Source of the DNA: Nitrospira sp.
GTDB lineage: Bacteria > Nitrospirota > Nitrospiria > Nitrospirales > Nitrospiraceae
Direction of reading: 5' to 3'
DNA: 64,000 bases
NCBI GenBank assembly: GCA_030692565.1
Contig: JAUYAO010000031.1
Coordinates: forward strand, 1 to 64,000
Shown: positions 51,331 through 59,166 of the stretch, one piece after another
Layout: each line of letters begins with the position of its first letter
Position numbering within the stretch: position 1 is the first letter of the stretch
Made by a program: the position numbers and the translations under genes
Notes under the pieces: model-generated
What the model was told of the DNA's origin: nothing
What the model saw: the letters and a program-made list of their open reading frames with translations, nothing else
Database searches by the model: none

Positions 51331-51900
51331 CTAGGCTTTCGATCGGACTCGTTGACGGGCCTTCGTTTTCGGTTCCGGTTGTGGTTCCGGCCCTTCCCAC
51401 GTCACCCGGACCAGCATATCGCGATGAGCCCAGTGGTAAGCCGACTTTCCTTTATACGACCGCACCAGCGCGCGTCCGATGCGCTGCGCCAGCCGGTCGT
51501 TGGTCGTCTGTATTTCTAACTCTTTCTTGCGCCGGACGATCTTCATCACCCGATCGAGGGGATTGACCGATAACGCGCGCGCTTCCACATTGGCGATCAA
51601 CCCCCTGATCTCTGGCTCGTGCTCCCGCAGATCGGACCACTTCAAGGTCACGATCCCTTCGGGATAGTCGTCCCGGGTTTTCTGGCAGGCGGGACAGACG
51701 AGCTTCTTCGTGCGAGGAGACGCCGCCAGTTTGGGGGCTTCGACTGTATCGAAGTGCCACCGCTTGTCTGCATAAATCGCCAAACATTTCCGGCAGATTA
51801 CCGGCCCTTTCGGGGCTTTGAGCATCGCATAGGGATCTTGTTTCGGATGTTCCCTCTTCTTGTAGGATGTGTCGTAGCGTTTGCCGAGCTTTGTACTCAT
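51331..51900 (-). CDS. BCAM0308-like small zinc-ribbon protein
   Basis: A 189-residue basic protein with two Cys pairs, CRKC (about 37) and CPAC (about 70), separated by about 30 residues. RWHFDTVEAPKL is also visible, and a C-terminal half predicted alpha/beta carries NPLDRVMKIVRRKKELEIQTTNDRLAQRIGRAL. The layout fits the uncharacterised BCAM0308 family; the second half resembles archaeal NMD3-type segments, so RNA or ribosome binding is possible. It lies three bases before the beta-CASP gene. Confidence 0.75.
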   Translation of the reverse strand: MSTKLGKRYDTSYKKREHPKQDPYAMLKAPKGPVICRKCLAIYADKRWHFDTVEAPKLAASPRTKKLVCPACQKTRDDYPEGIVTLKWSDLREHEPEIRGLIANVEARALSVNPLDRVMKIVRRKKELEIQTTNDRLAQRIGRALVRSYKGKSAYHWAHRDMLVRVTWEGPEPQPEPKTKARQRVRSKA

Positions 51901-51948
51901 GTGTGATCTCTCCTCCGGTCAGATTTATTTTGCCACACCCCCCCTGCT

Positions 51949-52251
51949 CTATCCTTCTCCCTGAGTTCTTCTGATCGCAACCGCAAGCACGTGACCGAAT
52001 CCATCCGTGCATGCACCGGTAGGCGCACCATAAGCATCGCTCCTTGTGCGGCGTCGCTGCGGTTGCGCAGGAATACGTTTCGGCGGGTTGATCGGCTTCC
52101 GTACGGGCTTGGGCGGTTTCGGCGGCGCTCCCGGCTGCAATGGCCGCTCCGGCGGCCTTCTTGGGACGCGACGGGGAACCCGCCGCGTCAATCCGTTTCT
52201 TTTTTTGGATCTGATAGAATCGACGGACACATCTCTTCGCCTCCCCGGCAA
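51949..52251 (-). CDS. Possible basic proline-rich small protein (frame uncertain)
   Basis: The stretch 51901-52294 shows high G+C and codon-like periodicity on the minus strand, but the frame is unclear. One frame gives a 100-residue Pro/Arg-rich product (PLQPGAPPKPPKPVRKPI). Another gives an Ala/Lys-rich product (PKKAAGAAIAAGSAAE). A GGGGAGG site precedes an ATG at 52235 that reads only 14 codons before a stop, just beyond a run of seven A. A frameshifted gene is possible. Confidence 0.25.
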   Translation of the reverse strand: MPGRRRDVSVDSIRSKKRNGLTRRVPRRVPRRPPERPLQPGAPPKPPKPVRKPINPPKRIPAQPQRRRTRSDAYGAPTGACTDGFGHVLAVAIRRTQGEG

Positions 52252-52294
52252 AATAGACTTGCCGACCGCAACGACGCGGAACGCACTGAGACAT

Positions 52295-52564
52295 TCAACT
52301 CACAATCCGCTTCCCTTGTTGCACCACATCGTCAATGGCTGCCTTGGCATCTGCCGCCAGACCGGAGGCGCGCTCCTTGGCGTCTTCCGCCAGATTCTGG
52401 AGTTGCCGGCGCGTGTAGGCGCCGGAATGCGGAGCGGCCACAATTCCTGCGGCCAGTCCGACAAGCACGCCGGTGGCGAACGTCAAGGCCCCCACCATGA
52501 AGACGCCGACGCCATCACACCCGGACATTTTCTGGTCTGTCTGTCGATCGACCGGTTCTGTCAT
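52295..52564 (-). CDS. YtxH-domain membrane protein
   Basis: An 89-residue protein starting at 52564 (MTEPVDRQTDQK) with an AGGAG site upstream. One membrane helix (VFMVGALTFATGVLVGLAAGIVAAP, about 20-45) ends in the YtxH hallmark GxxxAP and is followed by a charged helix (RRQLQNLAEDAKERASGLAADAKAAIDD). Such proteins are general-stress associated and of unknown function. Overlaps the PepSY gene stop/start by four bases. Confidence 0.8.
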   Translation of the reverse strand: MTEPVDRQTDQKMSGCDGVGVFMVGALTFATGVLVGLAAGIVAAPHSGAYTRRQLQNLAEDAKERASGLAADAKAAIDDVVQQGKRIVS

Positions 52565-52938
52565 GGCTTGTGCTCCTGTTTGCGTTCCTGCTTCCGCTCG
52601 CGCTTCACGTCTTTCCCCGGCTTCTCTTCCTCCACGTCGATCACGGCTCCGGTCTCGGCATCGATGTGGATCTCCATCACCTTGTTCTCCGCCGTGACGA
52701 CCTCGACCTCCCACACGAGTTTGTCGTGTTTTTTCTCTAACTCGGCCTCGACGACCTTGCCAGGCACTTTTTCCGAGGCTGTCTTGATCGCTTGATCGAT
52801 TGTCACCTTGGCCGCTGTGGCCATTTCGACTGTCTCTTTCGATTCATCGTTCTTGCCCTTGTCACCGCTCCACGCGGGACCATTCAGCACCAATATGGCG
52901 CCGATTGCCACCGCCATCATTCCCACTAACTGCTTCAT
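52561..52938 (-). CDS. Secreted PepSY-domain protein
   Basis: A 125-residue protein with a signal peptide (MKQLVGMMAVAIGAILVLNGPAWSG) and one PepSY domain (about 44-105: TIDQAIKTASEKVPGKVVEAELE, WEVEVVTAENKVMEIHIDAETGAVIDVEEE). PepSY domains are thought to inhibit proteases or bind periplasmic ligands. The tail is a Lys/Arg/Glu-rich repeat (RKQERKQEHK). Precedes the YtxH gene, with overlapping stop and start codons. Confidence 0.85.
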   Translation of the reverse strand: MKQLVGMMAVAIGAILVLNGPAWSGDKGKNDESKETVEMATAAKVTIDQAIKTASEKVPGKVVEAELEKKHDKLVWEVEVVTAENKVMEIHIDAETGAVIDVEEEKPGKDVKRERKQERKQEHKP

Positions 52939-53095
52939 AGGAACCTCCTGCTATAGATTGTTATGGTACGCATCACTCGCGTGAGTCATGACATTCATTT
53001 TGCAAGACCTGGACCGCTTGAAACCTTCCGATAAACACTCTCTGAAGATTCGTCTGACCCGTTGCGCAACAGATCGAGGGAACACCCGTGGGGAG

Positions 53096-53449
53096 TTATG
53101 CTTCACTCCGCCCTTTCTCGATTAGAACGGGTGAAGCGCGATCGGCGACACCGAGGGTGCTGCGCGCCTCATCCAACAGTTGTTGCCGCAGTGCTGCGAG
53201 TTGTTGCGCTTGGGAGATGATGGCCTTAAGACTGCGCGCCGTTTCTCTGTCCGCGCCGCGTTCCAAGAGATACTCCATGCGCCCAATGACGACAGTGATC
53301 GGTCCGCCCATCTCTTGTGCCACATGCAGCAGGCGAATCATTCGATCGCTGTCCGCTATGGCTGTCGCGAGCGGCTTCTCCCGGCTCGGCGTTCGCCTGG
53401 TCTTGCCTGCATCCCTCTTTGCATGTCCATTGAGCATCCCGGCCTTCAT
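53096..53449 (-). CDS. DHp-like kinase fragment lacking the phosphorylatable histidine
   Basis: A 117-residue soluble protein. Residues 30-105 match the dimerisation/phosphotransfer helices of histidine kinases (LLHVAQEMGGPITVVIGRMEYLLE...SLKAIISQAQQLAALRQQLLDEA), but the H-box reads VAQEM, with Gln45 where the kinase histidine should be. There is no ATPase domain. It overlaps the downstream receiver gene by four bases. It could be a scaffold or dimerisation partner for that receiver rather than an enzyme. Confidence 0.7.
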   Translation of the reverse strand: MKAGMLNGHAKRDAGKTRRTPSREKPLATAIADSDRMIRLLHVAQEMGGPITVVIGRMEYLLERGADRETARSLKAIISQAQQLAALRQQLLDEARSTLGVADRASPVLIEKGRSEA

Positions 53450-53901
53450 CGTTCACCTCCCTCGTGAGAATCTCTTGCCGAATCTTCCGTCTCCGGGTTT
53501 CCCTCACTATCGCGTCGCGCAGGACTCACAAACCTGCCGCCCGCGAGCACTGCATGAATCGCCGCCGCAAGGTCCGTATGGGCCGACTGTTTCCGCACGA
53601 ACCCCATCGCCCCCGCGGCGAACGCTTCCTCGATCGTCCGCGGATTCGCGTGGACGGTGCAGATGATCACCTTGCTCTCCGGCACGTCCCGCCGGAGCAT
53701 CCGCGCCGCATCGAGCCCGCTCACCCCCGGCATCCTCAGATCCAAGACGATCACGTCCGGATGTAGGCGACACGCCTCCGCAAACACCGCACGTCCGTCT
53801 TGCACGGCCCCGACGACCTCGCCGACCTTCTCGGCAAGGTGACGGAGATTCGTCAATATTTGTGGGTGATCGTCCGCCAGCAGAATACGGGGTGTCATCA
53901 C
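53446..53901 (-). CDS. Single-domain response regulator
   Basis: A 151-residue receiver: acidic pocket ADDHP (residues 9-13), phosphoacceptor Asp54 in VIVLDLRMPG, conserved Thr in IICTVHA and Lys in FVRKQSA. The receiver resembles NarL-type ones, but no helix-turn-helix follows; the last 25 residues are polar (SEGNPETEDSARDS). It is probably a phosphate sink or protein-binding regulator working with the His-less DHp protein overlapping it. Confidence 0.85.
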   Translation of the reverse strand: MMTPRILLADDHPQILTNLRHLAEKVGEVVGAVQDGRAVFAEACRLHPDVIVLDLRMPGVSGLDAARMLRRDVPESKVIICTVHANPRTIEEAFAAGAMGFVRKQSAHTDLAAAIHAVLAGGRFVSPARRDSEGNPETEDSARDSHEGGER

Positions 53902-54057
53902 GCGTCCTCACATCCCGGGCCTCCGGAGTATGCATCCTGTCGCGGACAGGCTCCGCCCTATCAGTCACACGGCACAGATAGGAACCAGGATCGATCGCAT
54001 CGTGTATCTCAACCCGCTTGTGCGTGGAACAGCTATACCGGATCGCGGCTGGGAACA

Positions 54058-54070
54058 GAACTAGGGAACG
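54058..54070 (-). promoter_or_regulatory. Shared motif CGTTCCCTAGTTC, copy 1
   Basis: Read on the minus strand, the 13 bases CGTTCCCTAGTTC lie 157 bases before the single-domain regulator start. The same 13 bases occur upstream of the plus-strand cluster at 57334. Its location before two signalling or small-protein operons suggests a shared promoter element or regulator site. Confidence 0.4.
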
Positions 54071-54116
54071 GCCTAGGCGCAGGGGGGATTCGCTACTAGG
54101 GGGCAGTTGGAACGGA

Positions 54117-54767
54117 TCAGGACTCCGCGCTCGCCAGCCCTTCGGCAATCGCAAACTTGATAAGCGCGGGGGTGGAATGCAGATCGAGCTGCTCCATGAT
54201 GCGGGCCTTATGGAACTCCACCGTCTTGACCGAGACATTCAGGATGACCGCCGCCTCTTTCGGGCTCTTGCCTTCGGCGATCAATTGCAGCACTTCGCGC
54301 TGCCGCGGGGTCAAATCCATCACCGAGCTTTTGAGCTCCGCCTCCTTCGGTCGCAGGGCCGTTTCGAGGACGGTCTTGGTCATGGCCGGCGTGAGATAGG
54401 TCTGCCCTTTGAGCGCCGCCTCGATGGCCTGCGGCAACTCAGTGGCGGCGGACTGTTTCAACAGATACCCGCTCGCCCCGGCTTTCATGGCTTCGGTGGC
54501 GTAGGTGGGGCTCGCATGCATCGTGAGAAACAGCAGCTTCGCCTCCGGCAGAGCCTTCTTGATCTGGCGCGCCGCATCCAAGCCGTTCAAGAGCGGCATC
54601 GAAATATCCAGGAGAATCAGCTCCGGCTTCAGCCGATCCGCCGCCTCGACCAATGCCCGGCCGTCCGCGACCGTCCCGACCACCTCACAGCGATCCTCGA
54701 CCAGTTTGCGCAGACCGGCCACCAGAATGGAATGATCGTCGGCGATCAGCACGCGGGGCTTCTTCAC
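54117..54767 (-). CDS. NarL/LuxR-family response regulator
   Basis: A 216-residue regulator: receiver (1-120) with ADDH, phosphoacceptor Asp54 in LLDISMP, and a C-terminal LuxR-type helix-turn-helix (LTPRQREVLQLIAEGKSPKEAAVILNVSVKTVEFHK, about 150-187). The start is a GTG at 54767 with a strong GGAGG site. It is the likely partner of the kinase encoded immediately upstream (25 bases between the genes). Target genes are unknown. Confidence 0.93.
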   Translation of the reverse strand: MKKPRVLIADDHSILVAGLRKLVEDRCEVVGTVADGRALVEAADRLKPELILLDISMPLLNGLDAARQIKKALPEAKLLFLTMHASPTYATEAMKAGASGYLLKQSAATELPQAIEAALKGQTYLTPAMTKTVLETALRPKEAELKSSVMDLTPRQREVLQLIAEGKSPKEAAVILNVSVKTVEFHKARIMEQLDLHSTPALIKFAIAEGLASAES

Positions 54768-54792
54768 ACGAACTCCCTCCTCACTTCACGCA

Positions 54793-57027
54793 TCACTCAT
54801 CACGCTTCACATCTTCCAGCGGCACCCAGACATGCACTTCCGTCCCCTCGCCGGGTTTCGTCCGGATGTGGAACGTTCCCTTCACAAGCCCCACCCGCTC
54901 CGCCATGCTGGTCAAGCCGAGGCCGTTCCGACGCGCTCCGGCCTGCCTCGATTCAAACCCCTGTCCGTCATCGTGGACACAGAGCCCCAGACCGCGGCTC
55001 GTACGCAGGAGCCGGACCAGCACCGTGGTGGCCTCAGCATGCTTGTGCACATTCTGCAAACTTTCCTGCAACACACGATAGAGACAGGTCGCCTGATCGC
55101 GCGGCAGAGCCTGAGGCACATTGCGAACGATGACTTCTGTCGATAATCCCGTTCGCGCGGCGAACTCATCACTCAGTTCATGAACCGCAGCTTCCAAGCC
55201 CGCATGTTCCAAAATCGACGGATGAAGACGGTGCGCCATCTGTTGCAGATCAGTCGCCAGATGCTCTGCCGAGTCTCCCAGCAGCCGCAGGCTGGATGCT
55301 CCTGAGGGCTGCGAGTCAGACGCCTCCAAACAGACCCTGCGCAAGTCGATCGTGAGCGCGGCCAGCCGCTGAGCGAAATCATCGTGCAGTTCCCGCGCGA
55401 TCCGCCGCCGCTCCTCTTCCTGAGCCTGCAGCAACTGGGCGCCGAGAGACTCCAGTTGCGCTTCGCGTTCCCGGAGGGCCGCTTCGGTAGCTTTGAGTGG
55501 CGTGATATCGGCCAGCAGGATGAAGAGACCGGCCACGTTCCCTTGTTCGTCTTGGTCCGGCACATACTGTGCGGCAAACCAATGGACGGTCGCCCCTGGC
55601 CCCGGCAGACGGTACTCGAACGAAACGGCGTGACCCTGGAAGGCCGCGTCAAGATTCGTCCGCACCTCAGCATATCCCTCGGAGCCGAGCAGCTCGTACA
55701 TGCTCATTCCCACAATCTCTTCGCCGGGCAGACCGAAGAGGTCCTCATACCGTCGGTTGACGAACCGATAACGCCGATCCCTGTCGATGTAACTAAAGAG
55801 AGCCGGTACATTGTCGGCCAAGGCGCGGAACTCGTGCGCGCTCCGGCGCAACGTGTCTTCCGCTTCCTTGCGCCAGGTGATATCCGTCTCCGCGCCGACC
55901 ATGCGGACCGCGCGTCCCTGTTCGTCCCAGAGAGCGGCTCCCCGGTCCAGCACCCACATCACGGTCCCATCTTTCCGCCGGATGCGGTATTCCTCCCAGA
56001 ACTCTGGGCGCTGCTGCTGCCAATAGGCTTGGAGCCGCGCCAAGACGCGTGGTCGATCCTCCGGGTGGATCCTTTCGGACCACTCCTGGCTCGATTCCAG
56101 GTTGTCCGTCTCCTGAAACCCATGCATTTCTTTCCAGCGGGGAGAAAAATAGACCGTCTCGCCTACGAGATCCCAATCCCACAGGCCATCGTGCGTCGCC
56201 TTGGCAACCCACTCGAAGCGCTCGTTGGCCTTTGCCAGTTCGGCGGTGCGTTCCGCTACCTGCTGTTTCAGCATAATATTTATTTTGCCGAGCGCCTCTT
56301 CAACTTGCGTACGCTCGGTAATGTCTAGAATGACGCCGATCATGCGCACGGGCTTGCCGGCCTGGTTACGATACACATGTCCTCGGTCGCTCAGCCAGTG
56401 GATGGTGCCATCCGGCCAAATCGTTCGATAGTCCTCGCGAAAGGCCATATCGGTTTCGAGGGACTGTGTAATCGCCCGGCCAATTCGATCCCGGTCCTCG
56501 GGATGGACCGCCTGCATGAATTCCTCAACCGTGACATGCCGAGTTCCGGGAGGGAGGCCGAACAGAGGGCCGAGTGTCGGCGAATAGATCGCGGTGTTTG
56601 CCGCGACGTTCCAGTCCCAGGCGCCCAGGCGCGCAATTTCCATGGCCAAACGGAGTCGCTCTTCGCTCTCGCACCGCGCCTCATGAGTATCCGCAGCCTG
56701 CTGCGCCGATTGTTTCTGTTTTACCAGGAGACCAGCCACGACCAGCAGTAGCGCCGAGGCCATCGTGCGATTCGTCACTGCTTCAAAGGAAATCTCGCCA
56801 GGAGAGAGCAGGATTCCCAGCCACGTGAGCCCCAACGCACTCCCGACCGCCAGGATGATGCTCTGCTGCCCGGGAACAAGCCAGGTAAGGAGAACCGGCA
56901 GCACGTACAACGTCGGCACGGCGTAACCGAGGGGAGTCAGCAGGTCTAGAATGAAGACTGCTGCTGCTGCTGCTGCTGCTGCAATAATCCAGCCGCCTGG
57001 CATGTTACGAAACGTCGATACGGTCAC
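54793..57027 (-). CDS. PAS-domain sensor histidine kinase (HisKA_3, NarQ type)
   Basis: A 744-residue membrane kinase. The N-terminus has four hydrophobic segments (about 12-105), the first containing eight consecutive alanines. Three PAS/PAC domains follow (about 120-260, 265-385, 390-515). A HisKA_3 phosphoacceptor helix has RRIARELHDDFAQRLAAL (about 540) and the HATPase domain ends NGLGLTSMAERVGLVKG. The start is a GTG at 57027 with a GGGGAG site. It forms a two-gene system with the NarL-type regulator downstream. The signal is unknown. Confidence 0.93.
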   Translation of the reverse strand: MTVSTFRNMPGGWIIAAAAAAAAVFILDLLTPLGYAVPTLYVLPVLLTWLVPGQQSIILAVGSALGLTWLGILLSPGEISFEAVTNRTMASALLLVVAGLLVKQKQSAQQAADTHEARCESEERLRLAMEIARLGAWDWNVAANTAIYSPTLGPLFGLPPGTRHVTVEEFMQAVHPEDRDRIGRAITQSLETDMAFREDYRTIWPDGTIHWLSDRGHVYRNQAGKPVRMIGVILDITERTQVEEALGKINIMLKQQVAERTAELAKANERFEWVAKATHDGLWDWDLVGETVYFSPRWKEMHGFQETDNLESSQEWSERIHPEDRPRVLARLQAYWQQQRPEFWEEYRIRRKDGTVMWVLDRGAALWDEQGRAVRMVGAETDITWRKEAEDTLRRSAHEFRALADNVPALFSYIDRDRRYRFVNRRYEDLFGLPGEEIVGMSMYELLGSEGYAEVRTNLDAAFQGHAVSFEYRLPGPGATVHWFAAQYVPDQDEQGNVAGLFILLADITPLKATEAALREREAQLESLGAQLLQAQEEERRRIARELHDDFAQRLAALTIDLRRVCLEASDSQPSGASSLRLLGDSAEHLATDLQQMAHRLHPSILEHAGLEAAVHELSDEFAARTGLSTEVIVRNVPQALPRDQATCLYRVLQESLQNVHKHAEATTVLVRLLRTSRGLGLCVHDDGQGFESRQAGARRNGLGLTSMAERVGLVKGTFHIRTKPGEGTEVHVWVPLEDVKRDE
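56959..56982. repeat. Trinucleotide repeat encoding eight alanines in the kinase
   Basis: Eight perfect TGC units on the plus strand (GCA on the coding strand) encode Ala16-Ala23 in the first hydrophobic segment of the sensor kinase. A pure codon repeat, rather than mixed Ala codons, points to slippage. Unit changes would keep the frame and alter helix length. Confidence 0.85.
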
Positions 57028-57333
57028 ACGCCTGTCTCCCCGGAGTCACAAGCGCGACCAGAATGGATTTCGATTGGCTCGCCAAATGCTCGCGAAAATG
57101 TGAAGCCTCTTGTGCGTGATGTCGGGATGTCTTGTTTCAAGAGACCCTTTCCACTGGAATACATCCACAGGCTGAGTCCTGGCAGCGGCGCAGAATAGCC
57201 GCACACCTATTGGTTTGTCTCATCGCCAAGGAAAGCAGTGTACACCGACAGAGGCGCGCGATGCACGAGCCCGCAGTGCATGATGATGGATGGCGGATTG
57301 CGCCTCAGATAACTTTTCTTCCTCATTCTGGTA

Positions 57334-57346
57334 CGTTCCCTAGTTC
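57334..57346 (+). promoter_or_regulatory. Shared motif CGTTCCCTAGTTC, copy 2
   Basis: Identical over 13 bases to the copy at 54058-54070 and in the same orientation relative to the gene it precedes (71 bases before the winged-helix gene start). The divergent interval 57028-57416 otherwise holds no supported gene; it must contain promoters for the kinase (minus) and this cluster (plus). Confidence 0.4.
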
Positions 57347-57416
57347 CGGCGCGCGCGTCTATCGGTGCATGATGCGGACGAACATGAGCGCCTCACCCCC
57401 ACCGGAGGTCCGTCGC

Positions 57417-57653
57417 ATGAACCGCCTGAACGACACCATGGAAGATCCCATCATCGACGTCTTGCAAAGAACCGGTCCCTGCTGCCTGGACGATCTCGTC
57501 GTGCAGCTTCCGAATCATGACTGGAGTGAGATTTTCGCCACCGTAGACCGGATGTCGCGGGACGGCCGGTTGGTGCTGCGCCGCTTTCCCAGATCGGGGT
57601 ACCAACTGTCCCTTCCATTAGTGCATGCCGCGGGCAAGGAGGTGTACGCATGA
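57417..57653 (+). CDS. Small winged-helix-like protein
   Basis: A 78-residue protein starting MNRLNDTMEDPIIDVLQRTGP, with an ATG at 57417 and a GGAGG site eight bases upstream. The pattern of helix, LDDLVVQLPNHDWSEIFATVDRMSRDGRL, then LRRFPRSGYQLSL suggests a winged helix-turn-helix with a beta wing. In-frame ATGs upstream (57366, 57384) could extend it slightly. First gene of a plus-strand cluster of small proteins; its stop overlaps the next ATG. Confidence 0.7.
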   Translation: MNRLNDTMEDPIIDVLQRTGPCCLDDLVVQLPNHDWSEIFATVDRMSRDGRLVLRRFPRSGYQLSLPLVHAAGKEVYA

Positions 57654-57904
57654 AACCCATACCAGTATCAGTGCGGTTCTGTGTCGGATGCGGGTACTTC
57701 TGCGATGCCATTCAACCGGAAGGCGAGCAGGCCCCATGGATCGACGCCCATGCGTACCTCATGAAATACGGATTGCACTGGGACGATCTTGACCGAGTCG
57801 ACGATACCTGCCCGCCTTGCGCGCGCGTGTTGGCATGCGCCAGGCGCGGGGCGGTGTCTGAGACGCAGGGGGAGAGAACCTGCGCCCTGATCGGACAGGA
57901 ATAG
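57650..57904 (+). CDS. Small zinc-ribbon protein, paralogue 1
   Basis: An 84-residue protein with CVGC (about 11) and CPPC (about 54) pairs that probably bind one zinc. Between them runs QAPWIDAHAYLMKYGLHWDD. It has a GGAGG site, and its ATG overlaps the winged-helix gene stop. The central 100 bases are 97% identical to a second gene at 58184. No function is known. Confidence 0.7.
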   Translation: MKPIPVSVRFCVGCGYFCDAIQPEGEQAPWIDAHAYLMKYGLHWDDLDRVDDTCPPCARVLACARRGAVSETQGERTCALIGQE

Positions 57905-58183
57905 CCTGACACGTGTCCCCGCGTGCGAACTCGTCCGAGCCGTGACTCGATGATACAAGGAAGGTTATTCGATGAGCCTGTGGCGCGAAAAACCTCATGA
58001 ATAGTCCCTGCGCTGTAGCAATTGGCGTCGCAAAGACAGCGCCGACGAGATCGCTGACTTCACGCGTGATCGCTTCTACGCACATGATTTTTCGCTCATC
58101 GATCACAGTTTCGCTAGAGGACATTCGACCTGGCACAACCCCTGCTCGGGTAAGTGGCCATCGCGTTCATATTAGGGTGAAAC

Positions 58184-58414
58184 ATGAGACGTCCAGCCGT
58201 TCGATTGTGCGATGGGTGCGGACAGATGTTCGACGATGTGCAACCCGAAGGCGGGCAGGCCCCATGGATCGACGCCCATGCGTACCTCATGAAATACGGA
58301 TTGCACTGGGACGATCTTGATCGAGTCGACGATGCCTGCCCGCCCTGCGCGCGCCTGTTCCAGGCGTCCGCGCACCATCCGCCGGCAGACGGCAAGGAGA
58401 CGCTGACGTCATGA
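58184..58414 (+). CDS. Small zinc-ribbon protein, paralogue 2
   Basis: A 76-residue protein with CDGC (about 9) and CPPC (about 52). Bases 58255-58354 match 57727-57826 of paralogue 1 at 97 of 100 positions, while both ends differ. The pattern suggests recent duplication or gene conversion of the core. The 279 bases between the paralogues hold no supported gene apart from a ten-codon ORF at 57972 after an AAGGAAGG sequence. Its stop overlaps the next start codon. Confidence 0.7.
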   Translation: MRRPAVRLCDGCGQMFDDVQPEGGQAPWIDAHAYLMKYGLHWDDLDRVDDACPPCARLFQASAHHPPADGKETLTS

Positions 58415-58668
58415 ACCATCGAACGTCTTCCACCAGAAGTGGCGCGAGTGAGCATGCGACCTGCGCCCGGTGCCATGGCCTGATGGTGCCGGGTTTCACG
58501 GAATCCTTGTTGGTCGAAATCGCCGAGACATCTTCTGCGCTGGCCTGGCGTTGCGTGAACTGCGGCGAGTGGGTCGATGTAATGGTTGTGGCCAACCGGG
58601 ACATGTGCCGCTCCGCCGAACCCAATCATGACTGCCAGCCCCTCGCCGGCCGGCGGCGGTGGAGGTGA
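58411..58668 (+). CDS. Small CxxC zinc-ribbon protein
   Basis: An 85-residue protein with CARCHGLM (about 18) and CVNCGEW (about 48), a classical zinc ribbon that is shorter and different in sequence from its two neighbours. A hydrophobic strand LLVEIAETSSALAWRC lies between the pairs. The ATG overlaps the preceding stop by four bases. Similar short ribbons are common in Nitrospira-type genomes, but no role is known. Confidence 0.7.
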   Translation: MNHRTSSTRSGASEHATCARCHGLMVPGFTESLLVEIAETSSALAWRCVNCGEWVDVMVVANRDMCRSAEPNHDCQPLAGRRRWR

Positions 58669-58860
58669 CTGCCCGACCTAGTGGCGGCGATGGGGGAGCT
58701 GACGGGCGTGCTCTGGAGCGATTGGGGCAAACCGGAACGGATCGCCGAAACGATCCGTCGCATCGGCAAAACCCCGGCGTTTCCCCTGCACTGCCTCGAT
58801 CAACCGTTCACCCCACATCCGGTTCCGCAGACTGCGGAGCAGGTGTTGGCCGCTACCTAA
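58669..58860 (+). pseudogene. C-terminal remnant of a sugar-phosphate nucleotidyltransferase
   Basis: Starting just after the ribbon gene stop, one frame reads without a good start into GVLWSDWGKPERIAETIRRIGKT and ends at TAA 58858-58860. The WSDWGKPERI stretch is typical of the C-terminus of mannose-1-phosphate guanylyltransferase-like enzymes. The catalytic N-terminal domain is absent, so this is a relic, possibly joined here by deletion. An internal ATG at 58690 would give 56 residues. Confidence 0.55.
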
Positions 58861-58871
58861 CGGAGGTGAGG

Positions 58872-59120
58872 ATGACGTCCAAGAAATCGGGCTCTGGCGC
58901 CGGAGCTAAAAAGACAAAAGTTGCGATCACGAGTGGATCGGAAAAGGCCAGACCAACTGCACGTGACCTGCAGCCATCTGCCAATGTGGATGGCCTACAC
59001 GAGCGGATCGCTGCCCGTGCCTATGCCCTCCATGAGGAACGAGGCTATCGGAATGGGTGTGATCTGCAAGACTGGCTGGATGCGGAACGCGAGATTATGA
59101 GTCGTGAACTCCGCACATGA
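58872..59120 (+). CDS. DUF2934 protein
   Basis: An 82-residue protein starting at 58872 with a GGAGGTGAGG sequence upstream. A Lys/Ser/Ala-rich N-terminus is followed by the DUF2934 helix pair RIAARAYALHEERGYRNGCDLQDWLDAEREI (about 48-78). The frame is open upstream without similarity. The domain is widespread in soil and sediment bacteria with no known role. Last gene of the plus-strand cluster. Confidence 0.8.
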   Translation: MTSKKSGSGAGAKKTKVAITSGSEKARPTARDLQPSANVDGLHERIAARAYALHEERGYRNGCDLQDWLDAEREIMSRELRT

Positions 59121-59166
59121 CATCCGACGCCCGAGCAATTCCCCCCGTGCCCATGACGCATGATGA

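Noticed and set aside
57759-58136. 125-codon minus-strand frame opposite zinc-ribbon paralogue 1
   Set aside because: Its C-terminal half is antisense to the conserved ribbon core that is duplicated at 58.2 kb; no domain or ribosome-binding site.
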